A stretch of 54,030 nt of DNA from an uncultured Lachnospiraceae bacterium (GCA_910578405.1 CAJTQO010000011.1:27524-81553), one strand, 5' to 3'; numbered from the stretch's first letter, positions 1 through 8,886 are shown. The notes: generated by a model not told the origin, from the letters alone. Made by a program: numbers and translations.

Positions 1-281
1 CATTGCAGCCGGTTCGCTCTTCCGGCAAAGCTATTGCCATTGCTTTCCATATCTTCCTGAAATTTAGCTTCTGCTTCCACCCCGGCTTCACTGGCCATAT
101 CCATATACAGAATAAACATATCTTCCAAGGAAACTCCTTTTTCCGCGGCAATTTCTTCTAAAACCGGACGCAAAGCGTCCAACTGTACCGAAACCTGCGT
201 TTTCTGCGGGTCAATATCTTTTAAAGCCACTTCTGCAAATGCATTGATTCGTTCCCAAAGAATTCTGTTTTCCGATGTCAT
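1..281 (-). CDS. Hypothetical acidic protein, 3' end cut by window edge
   Basis: The frame is open for 93 codons from ATG at 279-281 down to base 1, where the window ends. The start is supported by a strong AGGAGG ribosome site at 291-296, nine bases upstream. The visible part is acidic and mainly helical in character (MTSENRILWERIN..., then LEEIAAEKGVSLEDMF and MDMASEAGVEAEAKF). It has no signal peptide, membrane segment or motif that I recognise. It is preceded by a leader of about 185 bases with its own promoter, and it is divergent from the DUF1015 gene. An upstream frame on the same strand (278-526) overlaps this start by ATGA, so an upstream small protein with translational coupling cannot be excluded. 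Function unknown. Confidence 0.75.
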   Translation of the reverse strand, partial: MTSENRILWERINAFAEVALKDIDPQKTQVSVQLDALRPVLEEIAAEKGVSLEDMFILYMDMASEAGVEAEAKFQEDMESNGNSFAGRANRLQ

Positions 282-467
282 AATCCATATCCTCCTAATT
301 CCAGTTGCGCATCACCCACTCTTGTATTCCAACGGCTTACCCCATAGACTGGTTTTTCACCGGTACGAAAGAGAAGGAATGCCGCTGTTCCAGTTCCATT
401 CCCCATTGCACGCAGCTTGGTTTTCCGGCCACTATAAGGCAAACAACCAGTAGCGTCTGTCCTCTTT
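282..467 (-). promoter_or_regulatory. Long, possibly structured 5' leader of the left-edge gene
   Basis: Between the promoter at 474-502 and the start codon at 281 lie about 185 transcribed bases. Two segments (348-354 and 445-451) can form a 7-bp long-range stem (ACTGGTT/AACCAGT). Inside it, 376-381 and 397-402 (GGAATG/CATTCC) form a local hairpin, giving a junction-like layout. I do not recognise a known riboswitch class. One frame through this stretch (278-526) is open for 82 codons but has no ribosome site at its start. Structured RNA is therefore only the preferred reading. Confidence 0.35.
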
Positions 468-473
468 TCAATT

Positions 474-502
474 ATTTTACCACTTGGTGCTTGTGCTGTA
501 TA
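474..502 (-). promoter_or_regulatory. Probable SigA promoter of left-edge gene
   Basis: Read on the minus strand: -35 TATACA (502-497), 17-base spacer, -10 TAAAAT (479-474). The -10 is preceded by GTGG, like several other promoters in this window. The -35 is weak, so the extended -10 probably matters. Confidence 0.4.
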
Positions 503-593
503 GCTTCTTTTGATAAAATAATGCAAAAGGGATTAAAACACAGGGTAAAACTGCCCAAAATTGACAAAAATAATTGCGTAAGGATGGATAGAG

Positions 594-1877
594 ATGGCAG
601 ATGTAAAACCTTTTAAGGCAATTCGCCCACGGGAAGGGCTGGAGCAAAGGATTGCCGCGCTTCCCTATGACGTATACAACAGGGAAGAAGCAAAACAGGA
701 AGTGATAAGGGAGCCTCTTTCTTTCCTGAGGGTTGACCGGGCGGAGACGCAGTTTGCGGATGATGTGGATATGTATGCCGATTGCGTGTATCAAAAAGCT
801 CATGACTTGCTTTGGGAAATGGTGGACAGAGGGGATTTGGTGGAGGAAGAGAAGGAGTGTTATTATGTGTATGAATTGGTTATGGATGGCCGTTCTCAGA
901 CAGGCATTGTAGCGTGTGTATCGGTAGACGATTATCTGAGCCAGACGATTAAAAAGCATGAAAACACAAGGGAAGAAAAAGAGATTGACCGGCTCCGCCA
1001 TGTAGACGCCTGCCAGGCACAGACCGGCCCTATTTTTCTGACATACCGCTCCCAACCAGAGATTGGGGAGGAGATTGGACGGATTCGGGCGGAAACGCCG
1101 TTGTATGATTTTACTGCCAAAGACGGAGTCACTCACAGGGTATGGCGTATTTGCGAAAGGGAGGCTGTCACGAAGATTCGGGAAGCCTTTGCAAAAATAG
1201 GAAGCATTTATATTGCGGATGGACACCATAGATGCGCTTCTGCAGTGAAAGCGTCACAGAAACGGCGGGAAGCCATGCCGGAGTATACGGGGAAAGAAGA
1301 GTTCAACTACTTCCTTTCGGCGCTTTTCCCGGATGACCAGCTTATGGTTATGGATTATAACCGGGTGGTTACGGATTTAAACGGGATGGACAAAGAAAGG
1401 TTCCTGGAACGCGTCAGGGAATCCTTTTTGGTGGAATGCATAGGGAAAGAGCCATACCATCCGGAAAAGAAAGGGATTTTTGGTATGTATTTGGAGGACT
1501 GCTGGTACCGGCTATCCGTAAAAAAACCGGAAACAGGCGCGGATCCGGTGGAAGGGCTGGATGTGGCTGTTTTGCAGAACCGTCTGCTGTCCCCGGCGCT
1601 TGGCATTGAAAATCCAAAAACCGATAGACGGATTGATTTTGTGGGAGGCGTCCGTGGGCTGGAAGAGTTGGAGCGGCGGGTACATACAGACTGCAAAGTG
1701 GCTTTTGCTTTGTACCCGACTTCGATAAAAGAGCTGTTTGCAGTGTCCGACGCCGGACTGCTGATGCCGCCCAAGTCCACATGGTTTGAGCCCAAGCTAA
1801 GGAGCGGGCTGTTTATCCATAAAATAGAAAGCGCAAAACAGGGGGAGGGGATATTGGAAGAAAAGGATGCAGGATAA
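594..1877 (+). CDS. DUF1015 family protein
   Basis: 427-residue soluble protein spanning the whole DUF1015 family (usual length about 400-430). Recognisable family segments are the N-terminal VKPFKAIRP and ALPYDVYNREEA, then SFLRVDRAE near residues 42-50, KKHENTREEKEIDR near 122-135, and IADGHHRCASA near 206-217. The histidine-rich motif is typical of the family. From memory, archaeal DUF1015-like proteins have been linked to an ADP-dependent serine kinase (SerK). Clostridial members often sit with serA/serC, but neither gene is here, so the substrate stays open. AAGGA at 580-584 is the ribosome site. It lies upstream of glgB with a gap of 88 bases. Confidence 0.85.
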   Translation: MADVKPFKAIRPREGLEQRIAALPYDVYNREEAKQEVIREPLSFLRVDRAETQFADDVDMYADCVYQKAHDLLWEMVDRGDLVEEEKECYYVYELVMDGRSQTGIVACVSVDDYLSQTIKKHENTREEKEIDRLRHVDACQAQTGPIFLTYRSQPEIGEEIGRIRAETPLYDFTAKDGVTHRVWRICEREAVTKIREAFAKIGSIYIADGHHRCASAVKASQKRREAMPEYTGKEEFNYFLSALFPDDQLMVMDYNRVVTDLNGMDKERFLERVRESFLVECIGKEPYHPEKKGIFGMYLEDCWYRLSVKKPETGADPVEGLDVAVLQNRLLSPALGIENPKTDRRIDFVGGVRGLEELERRVHTDCKVAFALYPTSIKELFAVSDAGLLMPPKSTWFEPKLRSGLFIHKIESAKQGEGILEEKDAG

Positions 1878-1965
1878 ATATAGAGGAACTTATGAAAATG
1901 CGCCAGTGCGGCGCAGTCTGGTAGAAGGGAAATAACCGCGCAAAAACGCGGGGATGGGAGAGCAT

Positions 1966-4617
1966 ATGAACAATAAACTGTATAAACTAATGAATTGGCC
2001 GGAGATTGAGGAAATCATATATTCAGAGTCGGATAACCCGCACCGGCTGCTGGGCGCCCATGCAGTCGGCGCCAATACGCTTGTGCAGGCATACTTGCCA
2101 GGCGCTAAGAGCGTAGTCCTGCAAAATACAAAGGACAAGAAGGAATATGAAATGGAACAGGCGGACGAAGAAGGCTTTTTCGCGGCTCTGATTCCGGGAA
2201 AAACAAAATTTCCTTATGAATATGTTGCAGAGTATGAGGATGGCAGTCAGAAAAGGATGAAGGATCCCTACAATTTTCCTCCGCAGATTACGGAAAGCGA
2301 TATGGATAAATTTGCCGCAGGCATCCACTATACGGTTTATGAGAAATTAGGGGCGCATCCAATGCAAATAGACGGGGTGGACGGCGTAAGCTTTGCCGTA
2401 TGGGCGCCGAATGCCGTGCGGGTAAGTACGGTAGGCGATTTTAACGGCTGGGACGGCAGGATGCACCAGATGCGCCGCTTGGGGGATTCGGGCATATTTG
2501 AAATCTTTATCCCCGATGTGAAACCGGGGGATAATTATAAATATGAAATAAAGGCGAGAGGCGGACTGACTTTTTTAAAGGCTGACCCTTATGCGTTTGG
2601 TCAGCAATTGCGCCCGGATACGGCTTCCATAGTCCGGCAGGCCGCCGCGGACTGCAGTGTGGCATGGGAGGACGCTGCATGGATTGCGGACAGGAAGGAA
2701 AGACAGGGTAAGGATAAACCAATCAGCATTTACGAGCTTTATCTTGGCTCTTTTCGCCAGGCGGAAGACGGCGGGTATATGAATTACCGGGAGTTGGCGC
2801 CGCTTGTGGCGGATTACGTGAAGGAAATGGGATATACCCATATTGAACTGATGCCGGTGATGGAGCATCCTTTTGACGGTTCCTGGGGGTACCAGGTCAT
2901 TGGCTATTATGCGCCTACGGCCCGGTATGGAACGAACGAGGATTTTAAATATTTTGTAAATGAAATGCATAAGGCAGGGATTGGCGTGATTTTGGACTGG
3001 GTTCCGGCGCATTTCCCAAGGGATACGCACGGGCTGTCCAATTTTGACGGCACTTGTCTTTATGAACATCAGGACCCAAGACAAGGCTCCCACCCGCATT
3101 GGGGAACTTTGATTTATAATTACGGCAGACCACAAGTGTCCAATTACTTGATTGCCAATGCGCTTTATTGGATTGAGCAGTATCATGTGGATGGCATCCG
3201 GATGGACGCAGTGGCATCCATGTTATATTTGGATTATGGCAAGAGCGATGGGCAATGGGTGGCGAATATGTACGGCGGCCATGAGAACTTGGAAGCGGTG
3301 GAACTGTTAAAACATCTCAATTCCGTAGTGAAGAGGCGTGACCCTGGCGTATTGATGATAGCGGAGGAATCCACCGCGTGGCCGAAGATTACCGGAGAGG
3401 TGGAGGATAATGGACTGGGCTTTGACATAAAGTGGAATATGGGCTGGATGAACGATTACTTAGGTTACATTGCCTGCGATCCGTATTTCCGCGCCCATCA
3501 TCATAATGAACTGACATTTAGCATGATTTATGCCTACAGTGAGAATTTTATGCTGGTATTCTCCCATGATGAGGTAGTGCATGGGAAAGGCACACTTATC
3601 GGAAAGATGCCCGGGGAAGCAAAGGATAAATTTGCAAACTTGCGTCTGACTTATGCCTATATGATGCTGCATCCCGGCAAGAAACTGCTGTTTATGGGGC
3701 AGGACATTGCGGAATTTGATGAGTGGAACGAAGAGCGGGAAGTGGAATGGGAATTATTGGAATTTGACAGCCATAAAGGCGTGCAGAAGCTTGTAAAGGA
3801 GTTAAACCGCCTTTATAAAACGTTACCGGCCATGTATCAATATGATACGTCCTGGGAAGGCTTTGAATGGATTAATTGCATCCGTTCCAACGATTGTATG
3901 TTGGCTTTTATGCGTAAAACCACAAAAGCGGAGGAAACGCTGGTGGTGGTGGCTAACTTTGCAAATGCGCGGAATGAGTTTACCATTGGCGTGCCGTTTG
4001 AAGGGAAATACAAAGAGATTTTGAATACGGATGCAGAGGAATACGGCGGAGAAGGCGTTATCAATGGGGAGGTTATCTGTTCAGAAGAAGGGGAATACGA
4101 TGGCAAGCCTGCGTCCATCCATATGGTAAGCGCGCCTTTGTCCATAAGCGTATTCGGCTATACGCCTTATACAGAGGAAGAGAAGCGGGATATAGAGCGG
4201 AAGAAGGAAGCGCTGCTGCGCCGGGAAGCGGAAGTGGCTAAGGAGCGGGAACGTCAGGAGAAGATTGCGGCTTTAGAGAAGGAGTGGAAGGAAAAGGAAG
4301 CGGAAGCGGAACGGGCTTTGCAGGAGGCGGAGGAAACGAAAAAGTATGCCGAGCAGATGCGCCGGGAAGCGCAGGAAGCGAAGGCGGAGGAAGAACGGCT
4401 CCGGAAGGAAAGCGAAGAAGCATTAAAAGAAGCGGCGGCAAAGAGGGCGGAGGAAGAGGCTTTGGCAGCCAGGACAAAGGAAGAAGCGGGTACAGAGGCA
4501 AAGGCGGCCGGGGAAGAGACGGACGCAGGGAAAGAAACGGTTGCAAAAAAAGAATCTACTGCAAGGAAAACATCCACCACAAAGAAAAAGGGGAATTCTG
4601 CTGCAAAGAAAAAATAA
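1966..4617 (+). CDS. glgB: 1,4-alpha-glucan branching enzyme with long charged C-terminal tail
   Basis: Glycogen branching enzyme of family GH13_9, which moves alpha-1,4 chains to alpha-1,6 branch points. Order: N-terminal beta domain, CBM48 (around residues 115-215, with FAVWAPNAVRVSTVGDFNGWD), then the catalytic barrel. The four GH13 regions are clear: DWVPAHFP, GIRMDAVAS (nucleophile Asp), MIAEES (acid/base Glu) and VFSHDE. The enzyme proper ends near residue 730 (SAPLSISVFGY). It is followed by about 150 residues of Glu/Lys/Ala/Arg-rich coiled-coil character ending in repeated KKK, absent from E. coli and Bacillus GlgB. ATG at 1966 is preferred over ATG at 1954 because GGGAGAG precedes it, though the spacing is short. 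A small hairpin (CCGCG/CGCGG, 1936-1951) lies just before the ribosome site. Confidence 0.95.
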   Translation: MNNKLYKLMNWPEIEEIIYSESDNPHRLLGAHAVGANTLVQAYLPGAKSVVLQNTKDKKEYEMEQADEEGFFAALIPGKTKFPYEYVAEYEDGSQKRMKDPYNFPPQITESDMDKFAAGIHYTVYEKLGAHPMQIDGVDGVSFAVWAPNAVRVSTVGDFNGWDGRMHQMRRLGDSGIFEIFIPDVKPGDNYKYEIKARGGLTFLKADPYAFGQQLRPDTASIVRQAAADCSVAWEDAAWIADRKERQGKDKPISIYELYLGSFRQAEDGGYMNYRELAPLVADYVKEMGYTHIELMPVMEHPFDGSWGYQVIGYYAPTARYGTNEDFKYFVNEMHKAGIGVILDWVPAHFPRDTHGLSNFDGTCLYEHQDPRQGSHPHWGTLIYNYGRPQVSNYLIANALYWIEQYHVDGIRMDAVASMLYLDYGKSDGQWVANMYGGHENLEAVELLKHLNSVVKRRDPGVLMIAEESTAWPKITGEVEDNGLGFDIKWNMGWMNDYLGYIACDPYFRAHHHNELTFSMIYAYSENFMLVFSHDEVVHGKGTLIGKMPGEAKDKFANLRLTYAYMMLHPGKKLLFMGQDIAEFDEWNEEREVEWELLEFDSHKGVQKLVKELNRLYKTLPAMYQYDTSWEGFEWINCIRSNDCMLAFMRKTTKAEETLVVVANFANARNEFTIGVPFEGKYKEILNTDAEEYGGEGVINGEVICSEEGEYDGKPASIHMVSAPLSISVFGYTPYTEEEKRDIERKKEALLRREAEVAKERERQEKIAALEKEWKEKEAEAERALQEAEETKKYAEQMRREAQEAKAEEERLRKESEEALKEAAAKRAEEEALAARTKEEAGTEAKAAGEETDAGKETVAKKESTARKTSTTKKKGNSAAKKK

Positions 4618-4633
4618 AGGCAGATAGAAACGC

Positions 4634-4663
4634 GCCGCCGGAAAAGGCTGGTTTTCCGGCGGC
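4634..4663 (+). other. Perfect 12-bp stem-loop between glgB and mscS
   Basis: GCCGCCGGAAAA (4634-4645) is followed by a six-base loop and the exact complement TTTTCCGGCGGC (4652-4663). No U-run follows, so it is not a normal intrinsic terminator. It lies only a few bases before the ribosome site of the next gene. It could stabilise the glgB 3' end, act as a processing site, or dampen read-through translation. Confidence 0.6.
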
Positions 4664-4678
4664 ACGGTGGAGCAGGGA

Positions 4679-5554
4679 ATGGAGTATTTGGAGATGTTAT
4701 TGGCAATGATTGCGCAAGAGGAAATTGATATTGGAGTAATTGAAGGTTTTTTTAGGGAACTGCCTGAGAAAGCGTGGAATTTGGGCGTAAGGGTACTGCT
4801 GTCCGCCCTTGTGTTTTTCATCGGGGTCCAGTTGATTAAACTAATCCGGAAAATTGTGGAAAATTCGCTGAAACGCGGGAATGCAGACCAGGGAGTGGTG
4901 CAGTTTGCAGGTTCTTTTGTAAAAGCGTCCCTTTATGCTTTATTGGTCATTACCATTGCATCGGGATTTGGTTTGGATGCCGCAAGCATTCTGGCTTTGC
5001 TTGGTTCGGCGGGTGTGGCGATTGGCCTTGCCATTCAGGGGAGCCTGTCCAACTTTGTGGGCGGTGTGCTGATTTTGCTTTTAAAGCCTTTTAAGGTAGG
5101 GGATTTTATTAAGGAAGACAATGGCGGGAATGAGGGTACTGTTACCAGTATAGAGCTTTTTTATACCAGACTGACCACACCGGATAATAAGGTAATTATA
5201 TTGCCCAACGGAGCCTTAGCCAATTCCAGCCTGACCAATGTGACGGCTTGTAGCTGTAGGAGAATGGATCTTGTGGTCGGTATTTCCTACGATGCGGATA
5301 TCCGCCAGGCCAAAGAAGCCCTGCAGAAGGTGTTGGAGGAAGACGGCGCAGTGCTGAAGGAAAAAGAGCATTTTGTGTATGTGGATGATTTGGCGGAAAG
5401 CGCAGTGAACATCGGCGTGCGCTGTTGGTTTTCCATGGAAGAATTCTGGCAGGGGAAGTGGCGGGTGACGGAAAAGGTAAAGTATGCTTTGGATGAGGCA
5501 GGGATTTCCATTCCTTATCCACAGATGGATGTGCATTTGGTTGGGAAGGAGTAA
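4679..5554 (+). CDS. mscS: Small-conductance mechanosensitive channel (MscS family)
   Basis: Membrane protein of 291 residues with three membrane segments at the N-terminus (about 28-48, 75-95 and 98-125 from this start). The pore-lining TM3 has the glycine/alanine pattern LGSAGVAIGLAIQGSLSNFVGG. The MscS beta domain (FKVGDFIKEDNGGNEGTV and IELFYTRLTTPDNKVIILPNG) and the alpha/beta C-terminal domain follow. It opens on membrane stretch to release solutes after osmotic downshift. ATG at 4679 is chosen because GGAG at 4669-4672 sits six bases upstream; GTG at 4667 would add four residues. It may be co-transcribed with glgB, from which it is separated by a strong hairpin. Confidence 0.92.
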   Translation: MEYLEMLLAMIAQEEIDIGVIEGFFRELPEKAWNLGVRVLLSALVFFIGVQLIKLIRKIVENSLKRGNADQGVVQFAGSFVKASLYALLVITIASGFGLDAASILALLGSAGVAIGLAIQGSLSNFVGGVLILLLKPFKVGDFIKEDNGGNEGTVTSIELFYTRLTTPDNKVIILPNGALANSSLTNVTACSCRRMDLVVGISYDADIRQAKEALQKVLEEDGAVLKEKEHFVYVDDLAESAVNIGVRCWFSMEEFWQGKWRVTEKVKYALDEAGISIPYPQMDVHLVGKE

Positions 5555-5722
5555 GGGCGCCTGTAACAGCTTTTGCTGTATCGGGCGGCGTCCTGCCTGC
5601 TGTTTTCACATTTTATAGGTTAACGCTTTATAGTTTGCCGTGTTTGGAAAAGGAAAAAACAAGGCTTATCCAACAGAGTCGGAAGTTCAAATGCAAAATT
5701 TGAAAAAAATTGAAAGAAAGCC

Positions 5723-5751
5723 TTGCAAAAAATAGGATTATCATATATAAT
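5723..5751 (+). promoter_or_regulatory. Promoter of tRNA-Thr
   Basis: -35 TTGCAA (5723-5728), 17-base spacer, -10 TATAAT (5746-5751). The expected start near 5758 falls at the edge of a small inverted repeat GTCAC/GTGAC (5759-5763, 5771-5775) in the tRNA leader. Confidence 0.8.
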
Positions 5752-5783
5752 AGCTTTTGTCACTAATTGTGTGACGTATAAAC

Positions 5784-5856
<73 letters not shown>

Positions 5857-5860
5857 TCAC

Positions 5861-5899
5861 AGACATATCCCTAGATAAAATGGGCGGTATGTCTTTTTT
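5861..5899 (+). terminator. Intrinsic terminator of tRNA-Thr
   Basis: AGACATA (5861-5867) pairs with TATGTCT (5888-5894), extended by TCCC/GGGCGG inside, and is followed by a T-run (5894-5899). Confidence 0.8.
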
Positions 5900-6017
5900 A
5901 TACGATAAAATCATTTTTTGCAGCAATGGGGCAAGCGTCCATTTACAGACTGCCTTAAACTATGGACAGCCTGATAGCGATAGCCAAGCGCAAAAAGGAA
6001 ATGCAAATGAAAAGCGT

Positions 6018-6869
6018 TTAACGGTTATGTACCGCAGCGGCATATTCAGAGGGGGTAATGCCGGTAATGGTCTTGAATTGCCGGGAGAAATAGTGGATGG
6101 AATTATAGCCCAATTTTTCGGAAATGCGGGAAAGGTTCCACTCGCCAGTGCGGATAAGCTGCTTGGCGGCATTGATTTTCATTAACAGGAAATAGTCGAT
6201 GACGCCGCATCCCGTATAGTCTGTAAATAATTTTTGCAGAAGTGTGCGTCCAAGCAGGTTATCATGGCATATCTGTTCTATGGTCAGACGTTCTGCTATA
6301 TGTTCTTTCATATATGCCACGATTGTGTAGAATAAGTCTTCTTCTTCCATAATCTGCCGCGAACGCTGGGCAGAGGTGGAAGTGGTTTTTTCTTTGGCGT
6401 TGCGTAAAAGCCGGATAAGCAGGAGCTGCAAATAAAGGGCGGCGGCCTGTCCGGCGGCAAAGGGGACGGTATGGTTGCCGGCTGCCGCTGCCGCTTCCGC
6501 AGCCAAATAGTGTAGAAGCATACGTTCCGGCGGGCCGATGGGCAGCGTTTTTTCCTCCGCCGCTTCCGGAGAGGAAGGAGCAGAGCTGGTAAAGCCGAGG
6601 GAAAACAGTTTGGCCGGCAGGGGGGAGGGAAGGTTCAGCCGTACAGTTTGCGCCGGACTGCGCAAGTACAACCTGGTATTGGAAAGGGTATAAGAGGAAT
6701 TTTGGACGGTTATTTCCATAAGCCCTTTTTCCACATAAAACAATTCCCAAAAGCCGCCGTTATGGATAACCGGCATACCATTGCATTCTTGCGCAAAATC
6801 ACAGATATGCAAAAAAAGGATATGGTCAATTTGGACTGGCGCCGCAGACGGTATATTTTCATAAATCAT
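6018..6869 (-). CDS. AraC family transcriptional regulator
   Basis: 283 residues in the classic two-part layout. The N-terminal cupin-like sensor (about 1-140) contains GFWELFYVEKGLMEI and IHNGG. The C-terminal double helix-turn-helix domain (about 185-280) contains ERLTIEQICHDNLLGRTLLQKLFTDYTG and the signature ISEKLGYNSIHYFSRQFKTITGITPSEY. It is likely to sense a small ligand, perhaps a sugar, and control a nearby or distant operon. No metabolic target gene is adjacent: the flanks are a tRNA and a chemotaxis receptor read away from it. A strong AGGAGGT ribosome site lies about eight bases upstream of ATG at 6869. The 3' end converges on the tRNA terminator. Confidence 0.93.
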   Translation of the reverse strand: MIYENIPSAAPVQIDHILFLHICDFAQECNGMPVIHNGGFWELFYVEKGLMEITVQNSSYTLSNTRLYLRSPAQTVRLNLPSPLPAKLFSLGFTSSAPSSPEAAEEKTLPIGPPERMLLHYLAAEAAAAAGNHTVPFAAGQAAALYLQLLLIRLLRNAKEKTTSTSAQRSRQIMEEEDLFYTIVAYMKEHIAERLTIEQICHDNLLGRTLLQKLFTDYTGCGVIDYFLLMKINAAKQLIRTGEWNLSRISEKLGYNSIHYFSRQFKTITGITPSEYAAAVHNR

Positions 6870-7049
6870 AAGTTACCTCCTGTAATCGTCATATGCTGCT
6901 TTATTGCTTCACCGCCATTTTCCGGCGTTTCCGCTTCCGTAGACAGTGCAGAATGGTTCCGGTATGAGGGTCGGGCAGACATAGGATAAGTATATAGGAT
7001 AACAGGAAGAAAAGATAGCCGAAAATTATATAATATTTTGTTAAAGTAA

Positions 7050-7078
7050 TTGCTTCCTATGGGTAATAATGCTATAGT
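7050..7078 (+). promoter_or_regulatory. SigA-type promoter of the chemotaxis receptor
   Basis: -35 TTGCTT (7050-7055), 17-base spacer, -10 TATAGT (7073-7078). The rest of the divergent gap (6870-7049) shows no other clear signal. A flagellar sigma-28 match was looked for and is poor. Confidence 0.6.
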
Positions 7079-7095
7079 AATTTTAAGAGGATAAA

Positions 7096-8886
7096 GTGTC
7101 GAAAGGAAGGATGACGGAAATGAAGGTAAAGGAAATTGACGGAAAGGTAAGGGAGGCTGCCCTGGAAAAGGTAGGTGAACTGGACAGCGGGGCAGTCAGA
7201 AAGCTGAAAAATCTGCCAGTGAGAAGGAAACTGACTATTTTATCGAGAGCTTTTATTCTTGGCATGGTTTTGATTGCGGCATTTGGCGCAGTGGGGCTGT
7301 GGATGGTCAGTGAGCAGGCTCACGTGGTGGCGCAGAACTGGATGCCTGCCGTTATGCTGGCGCAGAATATGGATAAGATGGCATCCGACTACCAGAGGAT
7401 GCAGTACGCCCATGTGGCGGCTTCCAGTGAAACAGAGTGCGCTGCCTACGAAGGGAAGTTAAATGACCTGGTTGCAGAGATGGAAGCGGATATGGCGCTG
7501 TATGAACAATTTATCCGTAAAGGAGAGGGGCGGCAATATCTGACAGCGGCCAAACAAGCCTGGGAAACTTATGTGCAGGACACGGCGGCGGTGGTGGAGC
7601 TTAGCGTTGCCGGAAACAAGGCGGAAGCGCAGGCTATGCTGGAAAAGCAGGGGCAGGCGGACTACACTGCATTGGGCGGGCATATGGACGCTCTGGTGCA
7701 ATATAACGTGGATGCAAGCCAGGAAAGCGCTGACAAGATTTTCAGCACTTACATATTTTCCATGATTTTTATGATAGCCTTTGCGGTAGCGGCAGTGATA
7801 ATCGGCGGGATGATTTCCACAGGAATCCGTACCTTAATCCTATGGCCGTTAAAGAGTATCCGGGAGGCTTTGAAGGATTTGCAGGGAGGGAACCTGGATG
7901 CACAGCTTACCTATGAGTCCAAGGATGAGTTTGGACAGCTTTCGGATGAAATCCGGGAATTTATGAGCAATCTGGAAGAAATTATCAAAGACGAAAGCGC
8001 GATTCTTGCCCAAATGGCCAAAGGGAATTTTGACGTAACTTCTTATATCAAAGAGAAGTACCAGGGGGACTTTGAGCATATTCTGGCGTCTATGTCCAAT
8101 ATCAAGCACAAGCTGGGGTCTTCGCTTTCCAGCATACAGATATCTTCCATACAGGTAAATTCCGCTTCCGAACAAATGGCGGTATCGGCGCAGGCTCTGG
8201 CGGAAGGTTCTTCCGAACAGACAAGGAGTGTGACGGAAATCCTTTCTATGGTGAAAGATATGGAGCAGAAGGCGGAAAACGGCGCAAGACGAGCCGCTGA
8301 AGCGAGCAGTTATGCCAATGACGTAAAACGGCAGGCGGAACACGGCAATGCCCAGATGGATCATATGATGCAGGAGATGCAGGTGATTTCCACCACATCA
8401 ACAGAGATTGAGACAATCATTGGAAGCATTGAAGAGATTGCGGAACAGACCAACCTGCTGGCGCTGAATGCTTCCATAGAAGCAGCCAGGGCAGGAGAAG
8501 CAGGCAAAGGATTTTCTGTGGTGGCCGGGGAAATTGGCAAGCTGGCGACCCAGTCAGCCGATGCGGCAACCAATACAAGAGATTTGATTCAGAAGTCCAT
8601 TGTCCAGGTGGAGAGAGGCAACGAAATTGCAAAATCCACAGCGGAGGCTTTTGCGGCGGTAAACGGCGGGATTATGAAAGTGGTGGATTTGAATGAGACC
8701 GTGAAAGAGGATTGTGAGAACCAGGCAGAGGCAGTGCGGGAGATTAATGATAGTGTGGAAGTGATTTCCGGCGTAATAGAAAGCAATTCGGCGGCAGCGC
8801 AAGAGACTTCCGCCACCAGCGAAGAACTGGCGGCGCATGCAGTCACTTTGCAGGAAATGCTGGGACAGTTTAAGTTTTCGGAATAG
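7096..8886 (+). CDS. Methyl-accepting chemotaxis protein
   Basis: 596-residue transmembrane chemoreceptor. From the N-terminus: a short cytoplasmic lead, TM1 (about 48-71), an extracellular four-helix-bundle sensor (about 72-215, all helical, including QAHVVAQNWMPAV), TM2 (about 218-240), HAMP (about 241-295), then the long signalling coiled coil. The conserved hairpin tip reads IEEIAEQTNLLALNASIEAA then RAGEAGKGFSVVAGEIGKLA, where CheA and CheW bind. The ligand cannot be read from the sequence. It fits with the flagellin gene further right as evidence of motility. GTG at 7096 has AGAGG upstream; ATG at 7120 with GGAAGG nine bases upstream is an alternative start. Confidence 0.93.
   Translation: MSKGRMTEMKVKEIDGKVREAALEKVGELDSGAVRKLKNLPVRRKLTILSRAFILGMVLIAAFGAVGLWMVSEQAHVVAQNWMPAVMLAQNMDKMASDYQRMQYAHVAASSETECAAYEGKLNDLVAEMEADMALYEQFIRKGEGRQYLTAAKQAWETYVQDTAAVVELSVAGNKAEAQAMLEKQGQADYTALGGHMDALVQYNVDASQESADKIFSTYIFSMIFMIAFAVAAVIIGGMISTGIRTLILWPLKSIREALKDLQGGNLDAQLTYESKDEFGQLSDEIREFMSNLEEIIKDESAILAQMAKGNFDVTSYIKEKYQGDFEHILASMSNIKHKLGSSLSSIQISSIQVNSASEQMAVSAQALAEGSSEQTRSVTEILSMVKDMEQKAENGARRAAEASSYANDVKRQAEHGNAQMDHMMQEMQVISTTSTEIETIIGSIEEIAEQTNLLALNASIEAARAGEAGKGFSVVAGEIGKLATQSADAATNTRDLIQKSIVQVERGNEIAKSTAEAFAAVNGGIMKVVDLNETVKEDCENQAEAVREINDSVEVISGVIESNSAAAQETSATSEELAAHAVTLQEMLGQFKFSE

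Noticed and set aside
278..526. 82-codon frame upstream of and overlapping the left-edge gene
   Set aside because: It has an ATGA overlap but no ribosome site at its own start, and a promoter -10 lies inside it; kept only as an alternative.
561..590. TTGACA upstream of the DUF1015 gene as a -35 box
   Set aside because: No acceptable -10 lies 16-18 bases further, and the start would fall inside the coding sequence.
4254..4706. Long antisense open frames opposite the glgB tail
   Set aside because: Glu/Lys/Ala-rich codons give stop-poor antisense frames (Ser/Phe/Ala-rich); no start signals.
5554..5600. Terminator after mscS
   Set aside because: Hairpins (ACAGC/GCTGT within GGGCGCC/GGCGTCC) are present but no T-run follows; left unassigned.
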